Assembly (NCBI GenBank): GCA_031404455.1 | Contig: JANNHP010000124.1 | Span: forward strand, 1-9,233 | Direction of reading: 5' to 3' | Source of the DNA: JANNHP01 sp031404455 | GTDB taxonomy: Bacteria; Planctomycetota; JAJSAM01; JAJVHW01 | Length of the DNA: 9,233 bases | Part shown: positions 1-7,516 of the stretch, piece by piece | Layout: the number at the start of each line of letters is the position of its first letter | Numbering within the stretch: position 1 is the first letter of the stretch | Program-made: the position numbers and the translations under genes | Notes under the pieces: generated by a model | Told to the model about the DNA's origin: nothing | Database searches by the model: none | Seen by the model: the letters and a program-made list of their open reading frames with translations, nothing else

Positions 1-549
1 CGCGCGGACTCCGTGACGTGGGACGCGCACAAGTGGCTGTCGGTGCCGTACGCGGCGGGGATGTTCTTCTCGCGGCACCGCGCGGCACTGCTCGCCGCGT
101 TCGACATCGCCAGCGGCTACATGCCGGAACCGCGCGAGGGCAGCGACGACTTCTACCGCGTGTCGCTCCAGTGGACGCGGCGGACTCTCGGCCTCAAGGT
201 GTTCGCGGCGCTCGCCGCGTGCGGCGTCACGGGCTACGAGACGATGATCGACCACCAGACCGCGATGGGGCGGTCGCTGCGCGAGAAGCTGGTGTCCGCG
301 GGATGGACGCTCGTCAACGAAACGCCGCTCCCCGTCGTCTGCTTCGCGCATCGCGAGATCGCCGCGGGGCGCGTGACGGCGAAGAAGGTCGCGCAGCACG
401 TCGTCCACGGCGGCCGCGCGTGGATCTCGCCGGTGAAGCTCGCGAACCGTCCGCCCTGTCTCCGCGCTTGCATCACGAGTTGGAAGACGACGCCGGAGGA
501 CCTCGACATCCTCGTCGCGGCACTCGGCGACGCCCTCGGAGTACGATGA
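1..549 (+). CDS. PLP-dependent group II amino-acid decarboxylase, C-terminal part (5' end outside window)
   Basis: The frame is open from base 1 and stops at TGA 547-549, leaving 182 residues of a protein that normally has about 450-500. Near the start is the motif WDAHKW, whose lysine (residue 11 of the fragment, codon 31-33) corresponds to the lysine that binds pyridoxal phosphate in group II decarboxylases (the aromatic-amino-acid / glutamate / tyrosine decarboxylase fold type I family). Downstream, the stretch around WTRRTLGLKVFAALAACGV matches the family's conserved R...LK.W...G helix, and LRACITSWKTTPEDLDIL resembles the usual C-terminal strand and helix. The enzyme should be cytosolic and decarboxylate an amino acid to an amine. 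The substrate cannot be assigned because the substrate-binding N-terminal half is missing. Some family members instead act as aldehyde synthases. The next gene starts four bases after the stop, which suggests co-transcription. Confidence 0.85.
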   Translation, partial: RADSVTWDAHKWLSVPYAAGMFFSRHRAALLAAFDIASGYMPEPREGSDDFYRVSLQWTRRTLGLKVFAALAACGVTGYETMIDHQTAMGRSLREKLVSAGWTLVNETPLPVVCFAHREIAAGRVTAKKVAQHVVHGGRAWISPVKLANRPPCLRACITSWKTTPEDLDILVAALGDALGVR

Positions 550-553
550 CGGG

Positions 554-3500
554 GTGACGCCGAACCGCCGCCTCGCGTTCGTCCTCGGACTCGTCATCTG
601 CGCGTCCGGCGCGTCGCTCGCCGAAGACGAACCGCTGCCGCGCGGCGCGGTGGCGCGCCTGGGCTCGCACGCGTGGCGGACCGAATCGATTCCGTACGGC
701 GTGGCCGTCTCCCCCGACGGCGCGACGATCGCTGTGGGTGTCGAGGGCGGCGTGACCTTCTTCACGCGCGACGGCGTAGGGCGCCGCGTTCGACTTGCCG
801 GCCGAGGGTGCCGCGTGCTCGGGTTCACGCCGGACGGCGCGTCGGTCGTGGTCGGACCGGTCGGCGAAGCGAACGTTGCGCTCGTCGACGTCGCGACCGC
901 GGTGATCACCGATCTCGGTGTGCAGGGAGCGGTCGTCTCGGTCGCGTTCGGCGGCGTTCCTAAGGAAACGCTGTTCGCCCTCTACGACGGTTCCGTGGTC
1001 GGCCTCTCGGGTGGCGAGACCCGTCTGCACGCTGTCTCGACCGACTGCTCCGGCTCGATCGCGCTGTCTCTCGACGGCCGGCGCGTCGCGCGGATCGCCG
1101 ACTCGAGGGATTCGGACGATCCGCTCCTCCAGGTCCTCGACCTCACCGGGAAGGAGTTGCTGTCGAGGGCGACCGAGTCGGTCTCGATGCTCGCGATCTC
1201 GCCCGACGGTTCGCGCGTCGCCGAGGCGATCGACGATGGCCGCGTGCTCGTGACCGACGTAGACGACGGTCGAGGTCGGACTCTCCTCGGACACTCCGAG
1301 AGCGTCGAGGCGCTCGCGTTCTCGGCCGACGGCGCGCGTCTCGTCACTCTCGGCGGCGACCGCACGGTCCGCGTCTGGGATGCAGCGAGCGGCTTCGAGT
1401 CTTCTGTCGCGCGTCTCGCCTGCGACCTCCCGGACCACCCGGCGATCGCCGTCGCAGGCGGCACCGCGTACGTCACGGTGGAGCAGGCGATCGCGCGAAT
1501 CGACATCGACTCGGGCACGCTCGACCTCGGAGCGGCGACCGCGGGCGGCGTCGAATTCGTCGCGCTCTCCCGCGACGGACGCGCGCTCGTCGCGGCGGCA
1601 TCCGCCGGTCCGCCGATCGCCTGGGACGTTGCGACGCGGACGGCGCGCATGCTGCCCGAACGCCACCGCGGCGACGTCACCGGGATCGCGTTCTCGCCCG
1701 CGGACGACGACGTCTTCGCGTCGTGCTCGGACGGCGGGGACGTGCGCCTCTGGAGCTTCTCGTCGGGCGTCACGCTGCCGCTCCCCCGCGGAGTGACGCA
1801 CGGCGACGCGTGCGGGCCGGACTTCTCCCCCGACGGACGCTGGCTCGTCGCGGGCGCGCGGTGGGGCGCGTTCGCGTACTGGGACGTAGCGTCCGGGAAG
1901 CGCTTCCTCGCCGACGGCATCGGCCGTGAACTCGACAAGACGGGCGCCGAGTTCCGCGTGGCGTGGTCGCCCGACGGCGACGTCGTCGCGACGGCGCACG
2001 GAGACGGTGACGTGCGGTTCGTGCCGGTCGTCACCGACGCGAAGGTGGACGCGTTCAGCGTGGACGCGGCGTCCGCGCGCGGACTCTCGTGGTCGCCCGA
2101 CGGCGCGTACGTCTGCGTCGTCGCGAGCGGGCGAGTCGCGCTGCGAAGCCTCGACGGCGAGGTCGTCGCGAAGCGAGTCGGATCGTTCCGCTCAGGCGCG
2201 CACTCGCCCACGGCACGCCTGGTCGCAGTCGGCGACGCGGACGGCGGCGTCCATCTGCTCGTCCCGCCGTCGCTCGACGAGATCGCGTCCGTCCCTGCGC
2301 ACCGCGGCGAGGTTCGGTCGATCGCGTTCTCGGGCGACGGACGCCGGTTCGCCACCGGCGGCGCCGACGGCTCGATCCTCGTCTGGGACGTCGCGACGCT
2401 CGCGGGCGCCGCGCCCGAGGCGATGAAGCGCGCGGCGCCGTCCGGCGTCGAACCGGGCCCCGGCCGCGGCCGCGTGTTCCCGCCCGCGGATCTCCGCGTG
2501 GGCCGCGCCGAGGGACTGCTCCCCGGCGAGAGCATCGAGCCGTACGCGGGCGCCGTGCCGGGTGCCACGATCGGCGACGACGCGGTCCGCGCGGTCCTCG
2601 TCATCGACGGCACGAGCGGACTGCCGCTTCCCGGCGTCACGCTCTCGCTCCACGAGGAGAACCTCGCGGGCCCGCCGCTCCCGGCGTACGCGCGGGCCAC
2701 GACCGACGCGAACGGGATCGCGTTTGCCGTCTGGCAACCGGGTCACAACTTCGGACACTGGCTGATCGAGCGAGAGGGCTTCGCGCCGGTCCAGGTGTTC
2801 GCCTGGGACAAGCTCCCGGGGACGGTCGTGCTGCAACCGCTGCCGGATCTCGTCGGGCGGATCCTCGATCCGTACGGACGCCCCGTCGCCGGTGGAACGG
2901 TCGATTTGTTCCTCGGCTGCGGCCACAGCCCGACCGTCGCGAGCGCGACGACCGGCGACGACGGAGTCTTCCGTCTGCGCGGGTGCGACGCGTCGGGCGG
3001 GAACATGGTCGTGCTCGCGCCCGGCGCGTCGGCGGAGTACCTCGACGCCTGGAGGCTCGGGAAGCTCGGCGACGAACCGGTCACGTTCGTGCTGCGGCCC
3101 GGCGCCGACGTCCGCGGTCGCGTCGTGGATCTCGACGGATGGGGCGTAGCGGGACTCCCGGTGAAGGGCGGTCCCGAGCGGACGATCACGACCACGGCGC
3201 CGGACGGGACGTTCGTCCTGCGCGGCCTCGCGCCGGACGACTCGATCCAGTTCGCCGGATCGAACTGGATGTCGCTCGGCGGACACGGCGCGAACTGGTC
3301 GCGGCCGGACGTCCCGCTCGCGATCACGATGACGCTGGAAGAGGAGGCGGAGATCGCCACGGGACGGCCGGTGCGGTTCGCGGCGGTCCTCGCCGATCGC
3401 GACACGGACGCGCCCGTGAAGCCGTTCGGCAGCCTCCTCGTGTCGCAGGCGACGGGCATCCGCTACTTCCCGCAGGAGGAAGAGGAGGACGACGACGAAG

Positions 3501-4552
3501 AGGAGGAGACGGTCACCGGCGTCGTCCGCTTCGAGGCGCCCGAGGGCATGTACCTGCTCGTCCCCGGTTCGCCGTTCGCGCCGTACGCGGGCGAGCCCTT
3601 CCCGGTCCGCGTCCAGCGCGACCAGCACACGCGCCAGCGCGTGCCCGTTGCCGCGCAACCGCGGATCAGCGTGCGGTTCGAGGGCGATCCGCCGAGCGGA
3701 GGAGACGTCGGAGTCGTCGCGGCAGGGGAGGTGCTGGGCGTCGACGAACTCGCGACGCTCGACGCGGTCTACGTCCCTGCCGACGGCCCGGCCGCGGTCG
3801 TCCTCTTCGACGGTGCCTTGCAGCGCGCGTTCCCGCTCGGGCCGGCGTCGAACGGACGTCGCGAGGCCGTGATCGCATGGCCCAAGCCGAAGCGGATCAG
3901 CGTGCGCGGCGTCGTCGGGAAGGACGTCTCCATCGAGGGACCGATCGAGGCGACGAAGGTCGACGAGGACGCCGCAGCCGGGACGTGCGTCATCGAGACG
4001 CACGCGAGCGGCGCGCTGCGCTTCGACCTTGCCGACGACGGAGAAGGCCGCGCGATCGTCGATGTCGTCCTCCCCGCGGAGCCGGGCGCGACGGTCGACG
4101 CTCTCGTCCGGCGCCTGCCGAAGACGACGTTCTCGGTTCGGACCGCCGACGGCCGACCGCTGCCGGACGTCAGCGGACACCATGCCGCCTGGCTCGGCGG
4201 CGGCGGAGAATCGGAGTCGATGGCGCCGTTCGTCGAGGAACTCCACCCGACGCCGTGGGCCCCGCGGCGCGTCGTGGTGCGAAGCGACGGCGAGCAGGTC
4301 GTCTCGTGGGGTGACGCGACGCTGACGGTGGAGATCCGCGACGACGCGGGGAAACCGCTCGACGGCGTGCTCTGCGTGGACGGGGTGCTCGCCGACGTCG
4401 TGAAGGGCGTCATCGAACTCCGAGGCATGGACTCCGGACGCCACACGCTGCTCGTCGCCGCGAAGGACCGTCAGGCGCAGACGATCGACCTCTCGCTCGG
4501 CCGCACCGCGACGCGGACGATCCGCGTCGTCCTGCCGGAGCTTGGCAGGTGA
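554..4552 (+). CDS. Exported WD40 double beta-propeller protein with carboxypeptidase-regulatory-like domains
   Basis: This is a 1332-residue protein starting at GTG 554. The first residues form a Sec-type signal peptide: basic MTPNRR, a hydrophobic core, and a likely cut after ASLA (residue 23). Residues about 45-615 hold roughly 14 WD40-like blades, marked by recurring SPDG/SADG/SRDG turns and WD-type ends such as VRVWD, IAWDV, VRLWS, AYWDV and ILVWD. Fourteen blades would make two seven-bladed propellers. After a Pro/Gly-rich linker come beta-sandwich units resembling carboxypeptidase regulatory (CarboxypepD_reg) domains at about 677-760, 764-850 and 851-935, each with a G-x-V/I-x-D...G-x-P/V-V-A-G start and a D-G-x-F-x-L-R-G turn. 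A run of 11 acidic residues lies at 975-985. Further beta-rich sequence follows, ending in another such unit at about 1257-1330. Propellers and these sandwiches usually serve binding or scaffolding; no catalytic motif is visible. A GGAG lies at 538-541, rather far (12 bases) from the GTG. Its ligand and exact location are unknown. Confidence 0.88.
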   Translation: MTPNRRLAFVLGLVICASGASLAEDEPLPRGAVARLGSHAWRTESIPYGVAVSPDGATIAVGVEGGVTFFTRDGVGRRVRLAGRGCRVLGFTPDGASVVVGPVGEANVALVDVATAVITDLGVQGAVVSVAFGGVPKETLFALYDGSVVGLSGGETRLHAVSTDCSGSIALSLDGRRVARIADSRDSDDPLLQVLDLTGKELLSRATESVSMLAISPDGSRVAEAIDDGRVLVTDVDDGRGRTLLGHSESVEALAFSADGARLVTLGGDRTVRVWDAASGFESSVARLACDLPDHPAIAVAGGTAYVTVEQAIARIDIDSGTLDLGAATAGGVEFVALSRDGRALVAAASAGPPIAWDVATRTARMLPERHRGDVTGIAFSPADDDVFASCSDGGDVRLWSFSSGVTLPLPRGVTHGDACGPDFSPDGRWLVAGARWGAFAYWDVASGKRFLADGIGRELDKTGAEFRVAWSPDGDVVATAHGDGDVRFVPVVTDAKVDAFSVDAASARGLSWSPDGAYVCVVASGRVALRSLDGEVVAKRVGSFRSGAHSPTARLVAVGDADGGVHLLVPPSLDEIASVPAHRGEVRSIAFSGDGRRFATGGADGSILVWDVATLAGAAPEAMKRAAPSGVEPGPGRGRVFPPADLRVGRAEGLLPGESIEPYAGAVPGATIGDDAVRAVLVIDGTSGLPLPGVTLSLHEENLAGPPLPAYARATTDANGIAFAVWQPGHNFGHWLIEREGFAPVQVFAWDKLPGTVVLQPLPDLVGRILDPYGRPVAGGTVDLFLGCGHSPTVASATTGDDGVFRLRGCDASGGNMVVLAPGASAEYLDAWRLGKLGDEPVTFVLRPGADVRGRVVDLDGWGVAGLPVKGGPERTITTTAPDGTFVLRGLAPDDSIQFAGSNWMSLGGHGANWSRPDVPLAITMTLEEEAEIATGRPVRFAAVLADRDTDAPVKPFGSLLVSQATGIRYFPQEEEEDDDEEEETVTGVVRFEAPEGMYLLVPGSPFAPYAGEPFPVRVQRDQHTRQRVPVAAQPRISVRFEGDPPSGGDVGVVAAGEVLGVDELATLDAVYVPADGPAAVVLFDGALQRAFPLGPASNGRREAVIAWPKPKRISVRGVVGKDVSIEGPIEATKVDEDAAAGTCVIETHASGALRFDLADDGEGRAIVDVVLPAEPGATVDALVRRLPKTTFSVRTADGRPLPDVSGHHAAWLGGGGESESMAPFVEELHPTPWAPRRVVVRSDGEQVVSWGDATLTVEIRDDAGKPLDGVLCVDGVLADVVKGVIELRGMDSGRHTLLVAAKDRQAQTIDLSLGRTATRTIRVVLPELGR
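4537..4540 (+). promoter_or_regulatory. Ribosome binding site of the guanine deaminase-like gene
   Basis: GGAG lies inside the last codons of the beta-propeller gene, eight bases before GTG 4549. It supports that GTG as the start and fits translational coupling through the four-base GTGA overlap of start and stop. Confidence 0.6.
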
Positions 4553-5790
4553 CGACGCTGCGCGGTGCGGTGTGCTGGCCGCTCTCGCCGACGGAGGCGG
4601 TGTTCCTCGACGACGGCGTCGTCGCGCCGGACCTCCCCGCGCCGCGCCGCGCGACCGCGGACGACCCGCCGCCCGTGGACGGCCTCATCGTCCCCGCGTT
4701 CGCGGACTGGCACTTCCACTGGGTGCAGATGGGCATCGCCGGACGCGGCGGCGAGCAACTCCTGCAGTGGCTGGAACGCACGACGTGGCCGGAGGAGAAG
4801 CGCTTCGCCGATCCGGCCGTCTGCCGTGCGGAGGCGCCGCGCGCGGTCGAGAAGCTCCGTCGCGCCGGGACGCTCGCCGGCGCCGCGTACGGGAGCCCGC
4901 ACGCCGAGTCGGCCGCGGCGTTCCTCGCGTCGTCTCCTGCGTCGTTCCTCTGCGGCCCCGCGGTGATGACGACCGGCGGCCCGTCGGCGCTCAGGCGCGG
5001 ACTCGCCGAGACGCTGCGCGAGATCGAAGCACTCGCCGATCGCTTCGGCCCGCGCGTCGTCGTCTCTCCGCGGTTCGCGCTCTCGTGCGACGACACGACG
5101 CTCGCGGCGCTTGGCGACGTCGCGCGGCGCCGCGGGCTTGCGGTTCAGACGCACCTCTCCGAGAACGGCAACGAGGTCGACGCCGTCCGCCGCGCGTTCC
5201 CGTCGGCGCGCGACTACCTCGACGTCTACGACCGGGCGGGTCTCGTCGGTCCGCGGACGCTGCTCGGCCACGCGATCCACGTCTCCGACGACGAACTCCG
5301 CCGCATCGCCGCGGCGGGCGCGATCGTCGTCCACTGCCCGACGAGCAACCTTGCCCTCGGTTCCGGACGGATGGAGCTCGAGCGCCTGCGCGAGCACGGC
5401 GTGCGCTGGGTGCTCGGCACCGACGTCGGCGCGGGGCCTGATCCGTCGATGTTCGATCCGATCGGCGCGGCGCTGGCGGTTCACGAGGGGATCGCCGACG
5501 TGACTGCGACCGAGCTCTTCCACCGTGCGACGCTCGGACCCGCGGCCGTCTTCGGCGGACGGACGGAGTCCGCGCTGCGATGCGGAGACCGTCCCGGCGC
5601 GCTCGTCCTGCCGTGGCGCGCGGGCGAACTGACGCGCGACCGGCGGCCGGAGTCCGTGCTGCGGGCCGTGCTCGAAGCGTGGGAGGGGGACGGCGGCGGG
5701 GATCGCCGGCTCGCCGCGATCCGCGCCTGGCAGGACCTCGGGAAACCCGGCTCGCGCGCCGAGCTCGACCGCCGCCTCCACGAACGTTGA
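4549..5790 (+). CDS. guaD: Guanine deaminase-like amidohydrolase
   Basis: This 413-residue metal-dependent hydrolase would deaminate guanine to xanthine plus ammonia in the cytosol (purine salvage or breakdown). Motifs run in the order known for guanine deaminase. The first metal motif is HFH (H55, H57), followed by Q60. LLQWLERTTWPEEKRF (71-86) matches the family's LLEWLxxxTFPxExRF. PRF (174-176) is the guanine-contacting pair. THLSEN (H202, E205) gives a metal ligand and the catalytic Glu. GHAIHVS has H241. HCPTSNLALGSG (262-273) is a family signature. LGTDVGAG contains the metal-binding D292. The protein is slightly short (413 versus about 430-455), mostly before HFH. Two oddities are Trp directly before the HxH pair, and MTTG (140-143) where family members commonly have M-D-x-N. 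The GTG start overlaps the previous stop by four bases and has a GGAG eight bases upstream. A related aminopurine or other amidohydrolase activity remains possible. Confidence 0.82.
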   Translation: MTTLRGAVCWPLSPTEAVFLDDGVVAPDLPAPRRATADDPPPVDGLIVPAFADWHFHWVQMGIAGRGGEQLLQWLERTTWPEEKRFADPAVCRAEAPRAVEKLRRAGTLAGAAYGSPHAESAAAFLASSPASFLCGPAVMTTGGPSALRRGLAETLREIEALADRFGPRVVVSPRFALSCDDTTLAALGDVARRRGLAVQTHLSENGNEVDAVRRAFPSARDYLDVYDRAGLVGPRTLLGHAIHVSDDELRRIAAAGAIVVHCPTSNLALGSGRMELERLREHGVRWVLGTDVGAGPDPSMFDPIGAALAVHEGIADVTATELFHRATLGPAAVFGGRTESALRCGDRPGALVLPWRAGELTRDRRPESVLRAVLEAWEGDGGGDRRLAAIRAWQDLGKPGSRAELDRRLHER

Positions 5791-5817
5791 CCGCGAGTTG
5801 CGACGGAACTGTATCTT
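5787..5817 (+). promoter_or_regulatory. Possible sigma-70-like promoter for the 508-residue exported protein
   Basis: TTGACC (5787-5792, overlapping the guanine deaminase stop codon) is followed after 19 bases by TATCTT (5812-5817), one of the few AT-rich spots nearby. Transcription would begin around 5824, leaving a leader of roughly 30 bases with the ribosome binding site in it. The 19-base spacer is longer than the usual 17, so this is tentative. Confidence 0.35.
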
Positions 5818-5840
5818 CGGGCCGTCGGTCCAACTGCGGC

Positions 5841-5845
5841 AGGAG
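5841..5845 (+). promoter_or_regulatory. Ribosome binding site deciding the start at 5853
   Basis: AGGAG lies seven bases before ATG 5853. The reading frame is open for several hundred bases further upstream, through the end of the guanine deaminase gene. This Shine-Dalgarno sequence, together with the signal peptide that begins exactly here, fixes the true start. Confidence 0.85.
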
Positions 5846-5852
5846 CCCCTCC

Positions 5853-7379
5853 ATGATCCGAAAGCTCGTGTTCCTCGCGCTCGCTGCCGTGGCCTTCGCC
5901 GGCGCGCCGGCGCCCGTCCGCGCCGAGACCGAGGCGGGGTTCGCCTTCTACGAGAAGCAGGCCAAGGACATCCTGAAGTCGGCCGGCATGAAGTGCTGGG
6001 AGTGCGCCGAGGACGCCTTCCGCGCGGGCTTCCACGCGAACGCGGTCGAGCAGGCCGAGCGCGCGCTCGAGTTCGACACCGACCAGAGCGATGCGCGCGA
6101 GTACCTGAAGTTCGAGAAGAAGGCCGGGAAGTGGGTGCAGGACGCCGAGGCGTTCGAGTCGATGCAGAAGCAGAACACGCGCACCTCGGCCAACGGCAAG
6201 TCGGAGTCGGAGGAGTCGTTCCAGAAACGCCACAAGAAGTGGGAGGACGAGTCCCTCGCCAGGACGAACAAGTACGTCGCGGCGAAGTACGCCGAGCTCG
6301 GCGACGTCTGCGCGTCGAAGGGACACCCGGACCAGGCCGCGAAAGGCTACGAGTCGGCGATGCGGCTCGACCGCGAGAACGAGAAGGCCAGGAAGGGGCT
6401 CGGCTATACGAAGTTCGGGAAGACCTGGCTGACGAAGAAGCAGGACGAGGCTCGCAAGGCGGCGTCGAAGGCCGTGGTCGTGACCGAGCCGGACACGACG
6501 ATCTGGGAGGACCTCTTCAAGACGAAGCTGAACAAGATCGAATCGGCGCACTTCAGGATCGAGAGTGCCTTCCCCGTCGACGAGCTCTTCGAGCACGCGA
6601 AGGCCGCCGAGACCGCGTACGCCTACTACCTCGCCGACTTCGGCCGGGACCCCGCCGAGGAGGTGTTCGGCGGCAAGAGGTCCATCGTCGTCATCATGAG
6701 CACAGAGGATCAGTGGAACCTCTTCATCGACCGGTTCGGCGGGACCGACAAGGAGTTCACGCGCCAGCTCTCGGGCTGCGGCATCGACCAGCTCACGCGC
6801 GGACTGCGCGGCGGCAAGAAGGACGTCGTCGTCGACAAGGGCGGCGGCAAGACCGAGACGAGTCTCGGTAGCTCGGCCGAGTCCCGCCGCGACCAGCTCG
6901 TCCACGGAGTCGTCCACCAGCTCAACCACTTCGTCTGGAAGCTCGACGGGCGCGCCTGGCTCGACGAGGGGCTGACCTACTACTACACGCTGAAGGTCCT
7001 CGAGAGCTGCCTCACGCACTGCGTCGCGATCACGAAGAGCGACTACGCGAAGAACAGCAAGGACGAGGGCGGTATCAAGAAGTGGGACGATCCCTTCAAC
7101 TGGAAGCCGATGCTGAAGGCCCTCGTGCAGAAGAAGGACGACATGCCCCTTCGCACGCTCATGATGGTGCCGCTCACGAAGCTCGACTTCCAGGCGACCG
7201 TGAAGGGCTGGGGCGTCGCGTCCTGGCTGATGGACCTCGACCGCGAGAAGTTCACGAGCGTCCTCGACCAGATGCTCGACCCCGCCGTCAAGCAGGAGAA
7301 CGTGTTCCAGGGTTCCTACGGCATGGGACTCGAGGACTTGGACCAGGCCTGGCAGGCGTTCGCGAAGAAGAGCTACTGA
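5853..7379 (+). CDS. Exported TPR / peptidase-MA-like protein with altered HExxH motif
   Basis: This is a 508-residue protein. Residues 1-24 form a Sec signal peptide (MIRK, hydrophobic core, cut after PVRA). A CWEC pair follows at 48-51. Residues about 52-97 and 143-200 look like TPR helices, for example NAVEQAERALEFD and DQAAKGYESAMRLD, followed by a GKTWLTKKQ segment of a kind common in planctomycete proteins of this class. From about 231 the pattern HFRIES...AYAYYLADFG...RSIVVIMSTEDQWNLF resembles the N-terminal part of peptidase-MA-like (DUF1570-type) domains. The usual zinc motif HExxH followed by WLxEGLxxY appears as H351-G-V-V-H355, then W369-L-D-E372-G-L. The two His and the later Glu are kept, but the catalytic Glu is Gly. 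It may therefore bind metal or a partner without cleaving peptides. There are six cysteines in all, so disulfides outside the cytoplasm are possible. It is likely transcribed separately from the genes on either side. Its function is unknown. Confidence 0.82.
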   Translation: MIRKLVFLALAAVAFAGAPAPVRAETEAGFAFYEKQAKDILKSAGMKCWECAEDAFRAGFHANAVEQAERALEFDTDQSDAREYLKFEKKAGKWVQDAEAFESMQKQNTRTSANGKSESEESFQKRHKKWEDESLARTNKYVAAKYAELGDVCASKGHPDQAAKGYESAMRLDRENEKARKGLGYTKFGKTWLTKKQDEARKAASKAVVVTEPDTTIWEDLFKTKLNKIESAHFRIESAFPVDELFEHAKAAETAYAYYLADFGRDPAEEVFGGKRSIVVIMSTEDQWNLFIDRFGGTDKEFTRQLSGCGIDQLTRGLRGGKKDVVVDKGGGKTETSLGSSAESRRDQLVHGVVHQLNHFVWKLDGRAWLDEGLTYYYTLKVLESCLTHCVAITKSDYAKNSKDEGGIKKWDDPFNWKPMLKALVQKKDDMPLRTLMMVPLTKLDFQATVKGWGVASWLMDLDREKFTSVLDQMLDPAVKQENVFQGSYGMGLEDLDQAWQAFAKKSY

Positions 7380-7396
7380 AGCGGAGGCGCGCGGTG

Positions 7397-7412
7397 GCGT
7401 CGCAGCCGACGC
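7397..7412 (+). terminator. Weak hairpin after the exported peptidase-like gene
   Basis: A perfect six-base stem GCGTCG / CGACGC with loop CAGC lies 17 bases after the stop codon. No T tract follows, so it would be at best an atypical terminator of the kind seen in GC-rich genomes, or a chance structure. Confidence 0.2.
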
Positions 7413-7501
7413 AGCCCCGTTCGATGGCGCGCCGGCGCGGAACGGTCGCGCGCGACATCGTTCGTCACCGGTCACTCGTCGCATCGTCTCGCGCCTTGCC
7501 C

Positions 7502-7507
7502 TAACCT
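7502..7507 (+). promoter_or_regulatory. Possible -10 element of a leaderless or very short-leader transcript
   Basis: TAACCT ends nine bases before ATG 7517, and no Shine-Dalgarno sequence lies between. The TAA at 7502-7504 is also an in-frame stop, so the coding region cannot start further upstream. If this hexamer is a -10 box, transcription would begin almost at the start codon. No good -35 is seen. Confidence 0.25.
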
Positions 7508-7516
7508 CCCGCCCGG

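Larger units (their letters stand above)
7380..7516 (+). other. Intergenic region before the ferredoxin-NrfD gene
   Basis: These 137 bases separate the exported peptidase-like gene from the molybdoenzyme genes. They hold a small hairpin just after the stop (7397-7412), a 12-base GC palindrome at 7428-7439 that may be chance in such GC-rich DNA, and a TAACCT at 7502-7507 directly before the next start that could be a -10 element. No convincing -35 or small gene is visible. Confidence 0.5.

Noticed and set aside
593..610. Lipobox-like LVIC in the signal peptide of the beta-propeller protein
   Set aside because: The residue before Cys is Ile rather than Gly/Ala/Ser, and the hydrophobic core would be too short. 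An ordinary cleavage after ASLA fits better.
473..1999. Long open frame on the minus strand opposite the beta-propeller gene
   Set aside because: It encodes low-complexity Arg/Asp/Ala-rich sequence with no recognisable domain. It is the expected antisense shadow of GC-rich codons, and the + strand frame has clear WD40 repeats and a signal peptide.
2089..4314. A 741-codon open frame on the + strand in another phase
   Set aside because: It is almost entirely Arg/Gly/Ala/Pro-rich and overlaps the supported frame. It is a composition artefact.
2192..4444. A 750-codon open frame on the minus strand
   Set aside because: It has the same Arg-rich shadow composition with no domains. It lies entirely opposite the well-supported + strand gene.
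7428..7439. Twelve-base GC palindrome in the intergenic region
   Set aside because: It is made only of G and C in very GC-rich DNA, with no spacing or partner element that would suggest a binding site or terminator.
5481..7484. A 667-codon minus-strand frame opposite the peptidase-like gene
   Set aside because: Its Leu/Val/Arg-rich translation mirrors the Glu/Lys/Asp codons of the real gene. There are no motifs, and the + strand gene has a ribosome binding site and signal peptide.
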